NCBI RefSeq assembly: GCF_017355525.1
Contig: NZ_CP067395.1
Coordinates: forward strand, 1,550,001 to 1,614,000
Length of the DNA: 64,000 nt
Direction of reading: 5' to 3'
From: Lysobacter enzymogenes
GTDB taxonomy: Bacteria > Pseudomonadota > Gammaproteobacteria > Xanthomonadales > Xanthomonadaceae
This document shows, piece after piece, positions 51,509 through 61,939 of the stretch; the first letter of the stretch is position 1, and every line of letters starts with the position of its first letter. Made by a program: the position numbers and the translations under genes. Under the pieces are notes generated by a model. That model saw only the letters and a list, made by a program, of their open reading frames with translations, was not told the origin of the DNA and ran no database searches.

Positions 51509-52099
51509 TCAGCCCGGCAACCGCCACTCGCCGAGCAGCGAATACTCGTTGCGCCGGCCCAGCTCGCTGTGCAGCAGCACGAAGCGGTCGACGCGCCAGC
51601 GCAGCGGCTCGACCGGCGTCGGCGGCAGCGCGCGCTCGGCCTGGCGCACCACGGTGACGTGCGGCGCGTGGGCGCGATGGCTGGCGACGACCTTGACCCC
51701 GTGCTTGGCCAGGGCCACGCCAAGCCGGTCCCACAGCAGGGTCAGCCCTGGATCGGGCTCGGCGCTGCCGAGCCACCACGGGATGTCCTTGTTGGCGAAG
51801 CTGCCGGCGCGGTCGAGGACCAGGTCGAACGCCGCGGCCTGCACCGTCGCCGCGGCGGCGCACGCGCGCTCGGCCAGCGACTGCGGCAAGGAGTCGAAAT
51901 CGCCGAGGAACTGCAAGGTGAGGTGATAGCGATGGGCGCCGATCATGCGCCCGCCGGGCTGCTGCGCGGCCTCCAGCGCCTGCGCGCGGTCGCGCATGCG
52001 CGCGCGCGTGTCGGCGTCGGGCCACAGCGCGAAGAACAGGCGGTGCAGTTCGCCGGGGCGACCCGGCGCGGGTTCGCCGAACAAGGAAGACTGATGCAT
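51509..52099 (-). CDS. thpR: 2'-5' RNA ligase (2H phosphoesterase) family protein
   Basis: A 196-residue 2H phosphoesterase. Two HxTx motifs form the active site: HLTLQFLGD (about residue 58) and HVTVVRQ (about 146). ThpR enzymes ligate or cleave 2'-5' or 2',3'-cyclic phosphodiester ends of RNA. The natural role is unsettled. Complete for the family. The terminator at 52160-52195 lies just upstream, so it has its own transcript. Confidence 0.9.
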   Translation of the reverse strand: MHQSSLFGEPAPGRPGELHRLFFALWPDADTRARMRDRAQALEAAQQPGGRMIGAHRYHLTLQFLGDFDSLPQSLAERACAAAATVQAAAFDLVLDRAGSFANKDIPWWLGSAEPDPGLTLLWDRLGVALAKHGVKVVASHRAHAPHVTVVRQAERALPPTPVEPLRWRVDRFVLLHSELGRRNEYSLLGEWRLPG

Positions 52100-52159
52100 C
52101 GGCGAAGTTTAACGGCTGCCGGCCGCGAACATCGCAGCGCCGGCGTTGCGCCGCGTACA

Positions 52160-52195
52160 ACGAAAAAGCGAACGCGCGGCTCCGCAGCCGCGCGT
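52160..52195 (-). terminator. Terminator of the exported HEAQH protein gene
   Basis: A 10-bp perfect stem ACGCGCGGCT-CCGC-AGCCGCGCGT, followed on the minus strand by TCGCTTTTTCG, 12 bp past the stop at 52207. Confidence 0.85.
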
Positions 52196-52206
52196 CCGCC
52201 GCATCC

Positions 52207-53328
52207 TCAGGGCTTGGCCTTGGCGTCCTCGGCGTAGGTCCCGGCCGGTTCGCCCTCGATCTTGCGCGTATCGGCGCCGAGGATCTGCGCGGCGACGCGG
52301 CGCACCGCGGCTGGATCGGCCGTGCGCAGATCGGCGTCGGGCTTCAGGCCCAGCGCGGCGACGGTATCGGCCAGCACCTTCTTGTTGGCGTAAGGGTGCG
52401 GATGGTCGATGTTGTCGTCCTGGCTGCGGTAGAACCGGTCCAGCAGCTTGCCGCGGCTGCTGTCGGCCTTGGCCAGCTCGACCAGCTTGGCGCGGTATTC
52501 CAGCCGCCACGGCGGCAGTTTCGGCCAGCGCTTGAGGTCGGCGAAGTGCTGCGCCTCATGGCCGAGGAAGCTGACCTGGAAGTCTTCGCCCTGCAGGTCG
52601 CCGTAGGCCTCGCGCACCGCGTACAGGCCTTCGGGCTTGGCCCAGCCGGCCGCGCCGGTGGCGCCGCAGGCGCTGTAGTGGCTCCAGCCGCGGCTGATCC
52701 AGGCGTCCATCACGAACACCTTGACCGGCTGCTCGACCCCGCCCGGCAGCTCGACGGTGTAGTCGCGCACCTCCTGCCCGCCCCACAGGAACAGGTCGTA
52801 CAGCGGCGGGGTGCGGCCTTGCAGCGGATGCAGGCCGCTTTGGCGCAAACGCGCGTCGATCTTGGCGTACAAGGCTTCGAACGCGTCCTCGCCGTCGGCC
52901 GGCGGCGGCTCGCCGACCGCCGCGGCCAGTTCGTTCTTGAGCTGGCGGTCGAGCTGCGCGCGCTGCTGCGGCTCGCGCACCGCATGCCACCAATAGCGCT
53001 GGTAGATGTCGAGCACCTTGGCCGCGAACTCGTCCTTGGGCGCGCCCACGGTCGGCGGCGGAGTCTTGCGCTCGTGGCGTTCGAGCATGCACTGGCGGAA
53101 GGCCGCGTCCTTGCCGTCGAACTGTTCGGCCGGCGCGGCCTTGAGCGCGCCCAGCGCTTCGGGCGCGTCGGCGCGCAGCACCGCGCCGAGCGCGCGGCTG
53201 ACCGCGTCGGCGGCCTGCGGGCCGCTGTTCGGCGACAGCGGCGCGGCGGTCGCGCCGATCATCCAGCCGATCATCACCGGCAGCGCGGCCGCCGGCAGCA
53301 GGGACAACAACGGGGAACGGTTACGCAT
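52207..53328 (-). CDS. Unrecognised exported protein with HEAQH metal motif
   Basis: A 373-residue protein starting at ATG 53328, with a signal peptide (LLPAAALPVMIGWMIGATAAP). The first 90 residues are Ala-rich and helical; two cysteines are seen. Residues 257-261 are HEAQH, an HExxH-type zinc motif within SFLGHEAQHFADLKRWPK, which is the pattern of zinc peptidases. Other conserved-looking stretches are PLYDLFLWGGQEVRDY and DAWISRGWSHYSACG. I know no family with this composition. A membrane-associated or secreted metallohydrolase is the best guess from the motif alone. Confidence 0.7.
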   Translation of the reverse strand: MRNRSPLLSLLPAAALPVMIGWMIGATAAPLSPNSGPQAADAVSRALGAVLRADAPEALGALKAAPAEQFDGKDAAFRQCMLERHERKTPPPTVGAPKDEFAAKVLDIYQRYWWHAVREPQQRAQLDRQLKNELAAAVGEPPPADGEDAFEALYAKIDARLRQSGLHPLQGRTPPLYDLFLWGGQEVRDYTVELPGGVEQPVKVFVMDAWISRGWSHYSACGATGAAGWAKPEGLYAVREAYGDLQGEDFQVSFLGHEAQHFADLKRWPKLPPWRLEYRAKLVELAKADSSRGKLLDRFYRSQDDNIDHPHPYANKKVLADTVAALGLKPDADLRTADPAAVRRVAAQILGADTRKIEGEPAGTYAEDAKAKP

Positions 53329-53366
53329 GGGGGACTCCGTGTTCGCGCGGTGGGCTGTTGCGGCGA

Positions 53367-54173
53367 TTAAGCCGCGAGCGCGATCGCCGGGTCTTGTACG
53401 CACTTGATCTGACCTTCGGCAGGGCCGGGGCCGGAGGGCGGCCCGGCCAGCCGTTCGCGCGCGGACGAATCCTGGTCCAACCGCTCCTGCGCCAGCTGCC
53501 GGCGCAATTGCAGCGGCGTGCAGCCGGCATGCGCGACCACGATCCGGTGCAGATGGCTCTGGTCGGCGAAGCCGGCCGCCGCGGCGACCTGCACCAGCGG
53601 CATCGGCGCGCCGAGCAGTTGCAGTGCCCGCCGCCAGCGCGCCTCGCGCCGCAGCGCGCGCGGCGACATGCCGAAGCTGCGCCCGAGCGCGCGGCTGGCG
53701 TGTTCGGCCGAGACCCCGAGCTCGCGCGCCAGCTCGGCGATCTCGCGTTCGTCCTCGGCCATGCGCCGCAGCAGTTCGCCCTGCCAGTCCGGCAGCGCCG
53801 CCGCGGCCTGCGGCGTGGCGCAGGCCAGCAGCTCGGCCAGCCGCTGCGGCGCGCGTTCGAACACCTCGCGCGCCTCGCGCAAGTCGTGCACGCGCCAGGC
53901 GCGCGCGGCGAAGCCGGCGTCGGCGACCACGCCGGGCGTGGCGATCGCGCTCAGTTCCAGGTTGACCGCGCTGGCGCCGCTGCGGCCGAAGCGGTCGCCG
54001 TGGGCGTGGAACGGCGGGTGCAGCACCAGCGTCCCCGGCGCGCACGGCAGCGGCCCGTCGAGGCTGGATTCGGTGTAGTCGCCGTCCAGCACCAGCGCGA
54101 CGTAGGCGTCGCGGTGGCGGTGGGTGGCCAGCGCGGCGTTGCGCTCGTGGCGGGTGCGGTAGGCCGGGCTCAT
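53367..54173 (-). CDS. AraC-family transcriptional regulator
   Basis: A 268-residue regulator. The N-terminal half is a cupin-like sensor (HRHRDAYVALVLDGDY, FHAHGDRFGRSG). The C-terminal half has two AraC-type helix-turn-helices (IAELARELGVSAEHASRAL and LVQVAAAAGFADQSHLHRIV, about residues 130-230). ATG 54173 starts at the cupin domain; the longer frame is low-complexity. The exported HEAQH gene starts 39 bp downstream on the same strand and could share its transcript; no other target is evident. Confidence 0.9.
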   Translation of the reverse strand: MSPAYRTRHERNAALATHRHRDAYVALVLDGDYTESSLDGPLPCAPGTLVLHPPFHAHGDRFGRSGASAVNLELSAIATPGVVADAGFAARAWRVHDLREAREVFERAPQRLAELLACATPQAAAALPDWQGELLRRMAEDEREIAELARELGVSAEHASRALGRSFGMSPRALRREARWRRALQLLGAPMPLVQVAAAAGFADQSHLHRIVVAHAGCTPLQLRRQLAQERLDQDSSARERLAGPPSGPGPAEGQIKCVQDPAIALAA

Positions 54174-54381
54174 GCGCGCGCCGGTGCCTGCAACGCAGGC
54201 GCAAAACCGCGGCCGCGGGCGACGGCCGCGCCGTCGGCGCGGCGGATCGCGGTCGCAACGGGGCGGGCAGCGCGCATCGGCAGGCTCCTGCGCCGCCGGT
54301 GCGGCGCCGTTGTCCGGATTAGGAACCGCGCGGGGCGGCGCCGGCAATGGCCGGAAGTTGGGGCGGCGCCGCCCGCGCCGT

Positions 54382-56274
54382 TCAGCCGTCGAGTTCGGCC
54401 CAGCGCGCGTAGGCCTGTTCGAGCTCGGCCTGGGTCTTGGCGATCTCGGCGTTGTGGGCGTTGATCGCGGCGCTGTCGCGCTGGTAGAACGCCGGCTGGT
54501 TCATCTGCTCGCTCAGCTCGGCCAGACGCGTTTCCAGCGACTCGATCCGCTGCGGCAACTGCTCCAGCTCGCGCGCGTCCTTGTAGCTGAGCTTGCGCTT
54601 GGGCGCGGCCGGTTCGGGCGCCGCTACCGGCGCCGCTGCGGCCGGCTGCGCCGCCAGCGCCGCCGCGGGCTTGCCGGCGACCGCGCCGACCGGACGCTGG
54701 CGCAGCCAGTCGCTGTAGCCGCCGACGTACTCGCCGACCGCGCCGTCGCCTTCCATGACCAGGGTCGAGGTCACCACGTTGTCGAGGAAGTCGCGGTCGT
54801 GGCTGACCAGCAGCAGCGTGCCCGGGTAGTCGCCGAGTAGTTCCTCCAGCAGCTCCAGGGTTTCCACGTCGAGGTCGTTGGTCGGTTCGTCCATCACCAG
54901 CAGGTTCGACGGCTGCGCGAACAGCTTGGCCAGCAGCAGACGGTTGCGCTCGCCGCCGGACAAACGGGTGATCGGCGCGCGCGCGCGCTCCGGGGTGAAC
55001 AGGAAATCCTGCAGGTAGCCGATGATGTGCTTGTTCTTGCCGCCGACTTCGACGTACTCGCGGCCTTCGGCGACGTTCTCGATCGCGTTCCAGTCCTCGC
55101 GCAGGGTCGCGCGGTACTGGTCGAAGTACGCGATCTGCAGGTTGCTGCCCAGGCGCATCTCGCCCGAGGTCGGCGCCAGTTCGCCCAGCAGCACCTTCAG
55201 CAGCGTGGTCTTGCCGCTGCCGTTGGGGCCGATCAGGCCGATGCGGTCGCCGCGGAACACGGTGCTGGAGAAATCGCGCAGCATCGGCTGGCCGCCGTAA
55301 GCGAAGTTCACGTCCTTGGCTTCGAGCACCTTGCGCCCGGACTGCTCGGACTGGGCGAACTCCATGCGCACGTTGCCGACCGTGTCGCGGCGCTGGGCGC
55401 GCTCGTTGCGCATGGCCTTGAGCCGGCGCACGCGGCCTTCGTCGCGGGTGCGGCGGGCCTTGATGCCCTGGCGGATCCAGACTTCCTCCTGCGCCAGCAA
55501 CTTGTCGAAACGGGCGTTTTCCTGCGCCTCGGCGTTCAGGCGCTCCTCGCGCCGGCGCAGGTAGTTGTCCCAGTCGCCGGGCCAGCTGGTGACCTTGCCG
55601 CGGTCGATCTCGACGATGCGGGTCGCCAGCGCGCGCAGGAAGCGGCGGTCGTGGGTCACGAACAGCAGCGCGCCGCTCCACGACTTGAGGAACTGTTCGA
55701 GCCAGTCGATGGCTTCGATGTCGAGGTGGTTGGTCGGTTCGTCGAGCAGCAGCAGGTCCGGCGCCGACACCAGCGCGCGCGCCAGCAGCACGCGCCGCTT
55801 CATGCCGCCGGACAGGCCGGAGAATGCGGCTTCGCCGTCCAGGCCGAGCCGGGTCAGGGTCTCCTCGACGCGCTGGTCCAGGCCCCAGCCCTGGGCGTCC
55901 TCGATCTTGGTCTGGACCTTGGCCACCGCGTCGGCGTCGTAGTGCTCGGCGTGGCTGAGGTGATGGAATTCGGCCAGCCAGTGGCCGAGCTCGCCGAGGC
56001 CGTCGGCGACCACGTCGAACACGCTGCCGCTGGCGCCGGCGGGGACTTCCTGTTCGAGCCGGGCGACGCGCACGCCGCCTTCGCGGCGGATCTCGCCGTC
56101 GTCGGGCACCAGCTCGCCGGCCAGCAGTTTCATGAGGGTGGACTTGCCCGCGCCGTTGCGGCCGATCAGGGCGATGCGTTCGCCCGCCTCGATGGCCAGT
56201 TCGACGTTTTCGAGCAGGAGCGGGCCGCCGACGCTGTAGTCGGCGTTCTGTACGGTGATCAAAGGCATGCGCAT
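54382..56274 (-). CDS. uup: ABC-F ATPase Uup
   Basis: A 630-residue soluble protein with two ABC ATPase domains and no membrane part. The first Walker A is GRNGAGKST and the second GPNGSGKTT. Signatures FSGLSGGMKRRVLLARAL and RLSGGERNRLLLAKLF and both Walker B motifs (LLLDEPTNHLD, LVMDEPTNDLD) are intact. The C-terminal coiled coil (KRKLSYKDARELEQL, about 545-625) is diagnostic for Uup and binds DNA in the E. coli protein. ABC-F proteins act on ribosomes or DNA-repair intermediates; Uup affects transposon excision and ribosome rescue. Single gene. Confidence 0.94.
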   Translation of the reverse strand: MRMPLITVQNADYSVGGPLLLENVELAIEAGERIALIGRNGAGKSTLMKLLAGELVPDDGEIRREGGVRVARLEQEVPAGASGSVFDVVADGLGELGHWLAEFHHLSHAEHYDADAVAKVQTKIEDAQGWGLDQRVEETLTRLGLDGEAAFSGLSGGMKRRVLLARALVSAPDLLLLDEPTNHLDIEAIDWLEQFLKSWSGALLFVTHDRRFLRALATRIVEIDRGKVTSWPGDWDNYLRRREERLNAEAQENARFDKLLAQEEVWIRQGIKARRTRDEGRVRRLKAMRNERAQRRDTVGNVRMEFAQSEQSGRKVLEAKDVNFAYGGQPMLRDFSSTVFRGDRIGLIGPNGSGKTTLLKVLLGELAPTSGEMRLGSNLQIAYFDQYRATLREDWNAIENVAEGREYVEVGGKNKHIIGYLQDFLFTPERARAPITRLSGGERNRLLLAKLFAQPSNLLVMDEPTNDLDVETLELLEELLGDYPGTLLLVSHDRDFLDNVVTSTLVMEGDGAVGEYVGGYSDWLRQRPVGAVAGKPAAALAAQPAAAAPVAAPEPAAPKRKLSYKDARELEQLPQRIESLETRLAELSEQMNQPAFYQRDSAAINAHNAEIAKTQAELEQAYARWAELDG

Positions 56275-56361
56275 AGTCTAGCCGGCGCGGCGGCCCCGCG
56301 TCCGCTCCGTCCTTGCGCGGATGCGCGGCGGCCCCTCGGCGCCGCGGATTGCGGCACCTCC

Positions 56362-56460
56362 CTGCAGGAGCGGCGCGAGCCGCGACCGCGGCAATGCAGC
56401 CATGTCGCGAGTTGCGCCGCAGTTGCGTTGCCGCGGTCGCGGCTCGCGCCGCTCCTACAG
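56362..56460. repeat. REP dimer, tails facing inward
   Basis: Heads outside (the left one is GCAG instead of GTAG), tails and a self-complementary centre inside. Same topology as at 32757 and 49366. It lies between uup (start) and selO (end). Confidence 0.85.
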
Positions 56461-56474
56461 GAAGATTACAGGCG

Positions 56475-58037
<1,563 letters not shown>

Positions 58038-58130
58038 GGGGGCGGGGAGCGGTCGGGGATGCAGGGGAGATGGGTGCCGATGACGGCGAATCCAAGCTGC
58101 GGACGGCTTTCGCCGCGTCTCTCTGAACCG

Positions 58131-58790
58131 TCGTTCCCGCGAAAGCGGGGATCCAGAGACTTCAACGCCATGCCTGGATGAAGCCCTGGGTTCCCGCTTT
58201 CGCGGGAACGACGATAGGTGGGTTTCGCGGCGCCTCTGCAAGTCGTCATTCCCGCGAAAGCGGGGATCCAGAGACTTCAACGCCCTGCCTGGATGAAGCC
58301 CTGGGTTCCCGCTTTCGCGGGAACGACGATAGGTGGGTTTCGCGGCGCCTCTCCAAGTCGTCATCCCCACGAAAGCGGGGATCCAGAGACCTCAGCGCCA
58401 TGCCTGGATGAAGCCCTGGGTTCCCGCTTTCGCGGGAACGACGATAGGTGGGTTTCGCGGCGCCTCTGCAAGTCGTCATCCCCGCGAAAGCGGGGATCCA
58501 GAGACTTCAACGCCCTCCCTGGATGAAGCCCTGGGTTCCCGCTTTCGCGGGAACGACGATAGGTGGGTTTCGCGGCGCCTCTGCAAGTCGTCATCCCCGC
58601 GAAAGCGGGGATCCAGAGACTTCAGCGCCATGCCTGGACGAAGCCCTGGGTTCCCGCTTTCGCGGGAACGACGATAGGTGGGTTTCGCGGCGCCTCTCCA
58701 ATCCGTCATCCCCGCGAAAGCGGGGATCCAGAGACTTCAGCGCCGTGCCTGGATGAAGCCCTGGATGCCCGCCTTCGCGGGCATGACGAC
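58131..58790. repeat. Tandem array of six 115-bp palindromic units
   Basis: Units start at 58131, 58246, 58361, 58476, 58591 and 58706, each exactly 115 bp apart. Each unit has the palindromes CCCGCGAAAGCGGGG and TTCCCGCTTTCGCGGGAA facing each other about 50 bp apart, and ends with a TAGGTGGGTTTCGCGGCGCCTC segment split between units. Units 1-5 are close to identical; the sixth differs at the far end, where its second palindrome is GCCCGCCTTCGCGGGC. Positions between the palindromes (AGAGACTTCA, GGATGAAGCCCTGG) correspond, in reverse orientation, to the array at 17229. It fills the gap between selO and the GST gene; frames through it are not genes. Confidence 0.95.
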
Positions 58791-58818
58791 GGGTGGGTTT
58801 CGCCGCGCCCTGCCCGCC

Positions 58819-59496
58819 TCAACCGAGCAACGAATACGGCCCGCCCTTCTCCAACGCCCGCTGATACGCCGGCCGCGCGCGGATGCGCTCGACGAACGCC
58901 TGCATGCGCGGCCGTTCGCCGCCGGCGCGCGCCGCCGCGGCTTCGACCGGAAAGCTCATCTGGATGTCGGCGGCGGTGAAACGGTCGCCGGCGAACCACT
59001 CGCGCTTGCCCAGCTCGCTCTCGATATAGCCCAGGTGCAGCGCCAGCTGCGGCCCGACGAAGGACTGCATCGCCTTGTCGGCGATGCCGCGCGCGACCGG
59101 CTTGACGAAGAACGGCATCGGCGCGGACTTGATCCGCGAGAACACCAGGCTCAGCAGCAGCGGCGGCATCGCCGAGCCTTCGGCGTAGTGCATCCAGTAG
59201 CGGTAGCGCTGGCGCTCCTCGCCGTCCAGCGGCTGCAGCGGCGGCGACACCCGCTGCTCGCTGTCGTAGCGCTCGCACAGCGTTTCGATGATCGCCGCCG
59301 ACTCGGCCAGCACCTGCCCGTCGAGTTCCACCAGCGGCGACTTGCCCAACGGGTGGATCGCGCGCAGTTCCGGCGGCGCCAGCATCGTCTTGGGATCGCG
59401 CTGGTAGCGGACCACCTGGTACGGCAGCTCCAGTTCCTCCAGCAGCCACAGCACGCGCTGGGAGCGGGAGTTGTTGAGGTGGTGGACTGTGATCAT
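58819..59496 (-). CDS. Glutathione S-transferase
   Basis: A 225-residue GST. The N-terminal thioredoxin fold has MITVHHLNNSRSQRVLW (Ser about 10), HPLGKSPLVEL (cis-Pro), and LAESAAIIETL (glutathione Glu-Ser). The C-terminal helical domain carries WFAGDRFTAADIQMSFPV. Good matches to the bacterial GST group acting on small electrophiles. Single gene; the tandem array begins 30 bp past the stop. Confidence 0.95.
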   Translation of the reverse strand: MITVHHLNNSRSQRVLWLLEELELPYQVVRYQRDPKTMLAPPELRAIHPLGKSPLVELDGQVLAESAAIIETLCERYDSEQRVSPPLQPLDGEERQRYRYWMHYAEGSAMPPLLLSLVFSRIKSAPMPFFVKPVARGIADKAMQSFVGPQLALHLGYIESELGKREWFAGDRFTAADIQMSFPVEAAAARAGGERPRMQAFVERIRARPAYQRALEKGGPYSLLG

Positions 59497-59556
59497 GGCC
59501 GGCGCCGTCGGTGGGAGGATGCGCGCATGGTAGCCGGCGCGCCGCCGCCGTGCAGA

Positions 59557-60588
59557 TCAGCCGCGGCTGACGATCAATTGCGCGGTCAGACGCTGCTTCC
59601 ACAGCTCGACATCGCCTTCGACCCACGGACACTCGGCGCGGAAGTTGTCCCAATCGACCGACCAGGAGCCGACCTCGGGCAAGGCGCCCTCGGGCCAGCC
59701 GCGGTAATCCGGCGTACTGCTCAGAGCCTCGACGAACAGCGAAAGCGGCATAGTGCAGCGCTCGGCCAGCAGCACCGCGTCGTAAAGATCCTTGCCCTGC
59801 GGCCACATGTCGGTCTGCAGCCATACCAGTTTCCATGCCAGCGACAATTCGGCGGTGGCGCCCAACAGCGACACCGGCTCGCCTTCGTTCAGCGGTATTT
59901 CGACCGTTGCCGGCGGCTGCGGCAACGCTTCGCAGAACACGAAGTCGAGCTGGATCTGGCCCTCGGGCAGATCGTCCAGCGACCACACGATGGTCATGCG
60001 CCGGCCTTCGGCGCGTTCGTAAGCCCAGATATCGTCGTGAGCGACGCGGTCGAAGTGGATGCGCACCGGACCGATGTCGCGACGCTGGGTCAACAGCGTG
60101 GCCAGGTCCCGCAGCATCAGTACGGCTGCGGGATCGTCGGCCTTGAGTTCGGGCGGCAACACGATCCAGTCGATATCGCCGGGCGGCCGGGCACCGTCGC
60201 CGAGGTACGCGTGCAGCAGGACGCTGCCTCGCAACACCAACTTGTCCCGCCAGGGCGAGCCGGCGATGGCGCTCAGCATCTGCGCCAACACCGAGGCCCG
60301 AGCCGCGTACCAGCGGCGTCGATCCTCGTCGTTGGAGAAGATCGGGTCGCCGGTGCGGAAGGCATCGTTGTGATGCCGCAGCGCCGGGTCGAACAAGTCC
60401 GGCCGCCCTTGGCCGTTGAGCTGAGTGCTCAGCGGATAGCGGATTTCGCGCGTCCGCGCGGGACGCTGCGGCGGACCCCAGTTTTTGCCGGAGGTCGCCG
60501 GCTGTTCCCCCGCAACGAGGGCGTCGACCAGCTTATCGCTTCCCGCGCTGAGCCAGCGGCCCATCCGTTGCCAAATCGATCCAGCCAT
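59557..60588 (-). CDS. AbiEii/AbiGii-type nucleotidyltransferase
   Basis: A 343-residue protein of the nucleotidyltransferase group that includes the toxin of type IV AbiE systems. Gly121-Ser122 in VLRGSVLLHAYLG and Asp138/Asp140 in PPGDIDWIVL form the nucleotide- and metal-binding site. A third acid is Asp215 in IQLDFVF. LAWKLVWLQTD with KDLYDAVLLAE (about residues 251-275) is the later family motif. The N-terminal 80 residues are an extra, Pro/Arg-containing region. ATG 60588 lies inside the upstream gene (56-bp overlap); a second ATG at 60564 is possible. In known AbiE pairs the partner is the winged-helix AbiEi; here it is an unrelated unknown protein. Confidence 0.8.
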   Translation of the reverse strand: MAGSIWQRMGRWLSAGSDKLVDALVAGEQPATSGKNWGPPQRPARTREIRYPLSTQLNGQGRPDLFDPALRHHNDAFRTGDPIFSNDEDRRRWYAARASVLAQMLSAIAGSPWRDKLVLRGSVLLHAYLGDGARPPGDIDWIVLPPELKADDPAAVLMLRDLATLLTQRRDIGPVRIHFDRVAHDDIWAYERAEGRRMTIVWSLDDLPEGQIQLDFVFCEALPQPPATVEIPLNEGEPVSLLGATAELSLAWKLVWLQTDMWPQGKDLYDAVLLAERCTMPLSLFVEALSSTPDYRGWPEGALPEVGSWSVDWDNFRAECPWVEGDVELWKQRLTAQLIVSRG

Positions 60589-61237
60589 CGTCCACCGCCA
60601 GGTTGTCGTCGTACACCACGTATTCGGTTTCCACGCCGAGGCGGCGCAGGCCCGCACCATCCAGCACATCGAGCAGCGCGCGCAGTTCGGCATAGGCCCG
60701 TCGCAGGCCGCCGTGGCTGCGCTGGGTGACGAAGCGCTGGTCGAGCCCGTCCTCGCGCGTGCGCAAGGCGTTGCGCGACAGGTGCGCGCTGTGTCCGCGC
60801 ACCCGTTCGGCCAGTTCCGTCAGGTCCGCGCCGGCTTCGAGCAGCAGTTTGATATGGCTTTCGAAATAGCGGCCGGCCACTGCCTGCGCATCGTCCTGCG
60901 GCACGTCGCGATTGCCCGGCGCCGCCTCGATCTTGATCCGCAGCGGCTGCATCCCGTGCGCGCGCAACTGCGCCGCGACCGCGTCGGCCTGCGCGCGCTG
61001 CCGGGCGAAATCGCCGCGGCCGCGCCAGCTCAACATCGGCTGGAACGCGCGCACGCCGCGCGCGAGCTCGATGTGCAGGCATTTGAAGCCGTGCGCCGCG
61101 GCGAAACGCTGCAAGGCGCCGGCATGATCGGCGGCGACGGTCAGATGGGTTTCGAACTCGCCGTCGAAGCCGGGCGCGGCCTCGACGCCGGCGACGGGCG
61201 CCGGCGCGGTGCGGTCCTTGGCGAAGGCGGTGTCCAT
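60533..61237 (-). CDS. Unknown protein paired with AbiEii-like gene
   Basis: A 234-residue cytoplasmic protein starting at ATG 61237. It has two similar motifs 97 residues apart: FETHLTV (28-34) and FESHIKL (125-131), reminiscent of the H-x-T/S-x motifs in 2H phosphoesterases but with Lys in the second. Further conserved-looking blocks are FKCLHIELARG, RIKIEAAP, AHLSRNALR, QRFVTQRSH and TEYVVYDDNLAVDDGW. I believe similar proteins occur in other bacteria but know no named function. It overlaps the AbiEii-like gene by 56 bp, indicating translational coupling. There is no winged-helix antitoxin domain that I can see. Confidence 0.75.
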   Translation of the reverse strand: MDTAFAKDRTAPAPVAGVEAAPGFDGEFETHLTVAADHAGALQRFAAAHGFKCLHIELARGVRAFQPMLSWRGRGDFARQRAQADAVAAQLRAHGMQPLRIKIEAAPGNRDVPQDDAQAVAGRYFESHIKLLLEAGADLTELAERVRGHSAHLSRNALRTREDGLDQRFVTQRSHGGLRRAYAELRALLDVLDGAGLRRLGVETEYVVYDDNLAVDDGWIDLATDGPLAQRGKR

Positions 61238-61435
61238 GAGCGGATCGTCGGCGGGCGCGGTCGCGCGCACTGGCTTGCGGCGGCTGAGGATATCAGCGCC
61301 GCGGCGCGTTTTACGGCCCACCGCCGCGTCCGCAACCGCCGCGGATCGGAAGACGAACGGTCGCAGCGGCCGCCGCGCACATGACGCCGCCGGCCTTCGG
61401 CCGCACAATGCGCATCGCTTCCCTGCCCGCCCGCC

Positions 61436-61933
61436 ATGACCGACACCCCCGCCGCACCGCCGGAAACGCCGCAGGCCGCCGCAGCGCAGATCTGGGTCGA
61501 CGCCGACGCCTGCCCCGTGGTCATCAAGGACATCCTGTTCCGCGCCGCCGAGCGCGCGCAGATTCCGCTGACGCTCGTCGCCAATCAGTGGCTGCGCACG
61601 CCGCCGTCGCGCTGGATCGGCGCGATCCAGGTGCCGTCAGGAGCGGACGTGGCCGATACCGAGATCGTGCAGCGGCTCGCGGCCGGCGATCTGGTCGTGA
61701 CCCAGGACATTCCGCTGGCCTCGCTGGCGCTGGCCAAGGGCGCGGTCGCGCTGAATCCGCGCGGCGACCTGTACACCCGCGACAACATCGCCGAGCGCCT
61801 GTCGATCCGCAATTTCATGGAGGAACTGCGCGGCGCCGGGGTCCAGACCGGCGGCCCGCCGGCGCTGCACGCGCGCGATCGCCAAGCGTTCGCGGCGCAG
61901 TTGGATCGCTGGCTGGCGCGGCGCAAGCGCTGA
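61436..61933 (+). CDS. DUF188 (YaiI/YqxD) family protein
   Basis: A 165-residue PIN-like-fold protein with the family signature [20 protein letters not shown] (residues 19-38), LVANQWL and [12 protein letters not shown], where acidic residues would bind metal. The acidic cluster suggests a nuclease-like function, but none has been shown. Its stop at 61933 is only a few bases from the convergent MFS transporter end. Confidence 0.9.
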   Translation: MTDTPAAPPETPQAAAAQIWVDADACPVVIKDILFRAAERAQIPLTLVANQWLRTPPSRWIGAIQVPSGADVADTEIVQRLAAGDLVVTQDIPLASLALAKGAVALNPRGDLYTRDNIAERLSIRNFMEELRGAGVQTGGPPALHARDRQAFAAQLDRWLARRKR

Positions 61934-61939
61934 GCCGAC

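Noticed and set aside
58131..58979. Frames running through the 115-bp array as genes for repeat proteins
   Set aside because: 115 is not a multiple of three, so units rotate through frames; the translation is the same palindrome read differently, with no ribosome-binding site.
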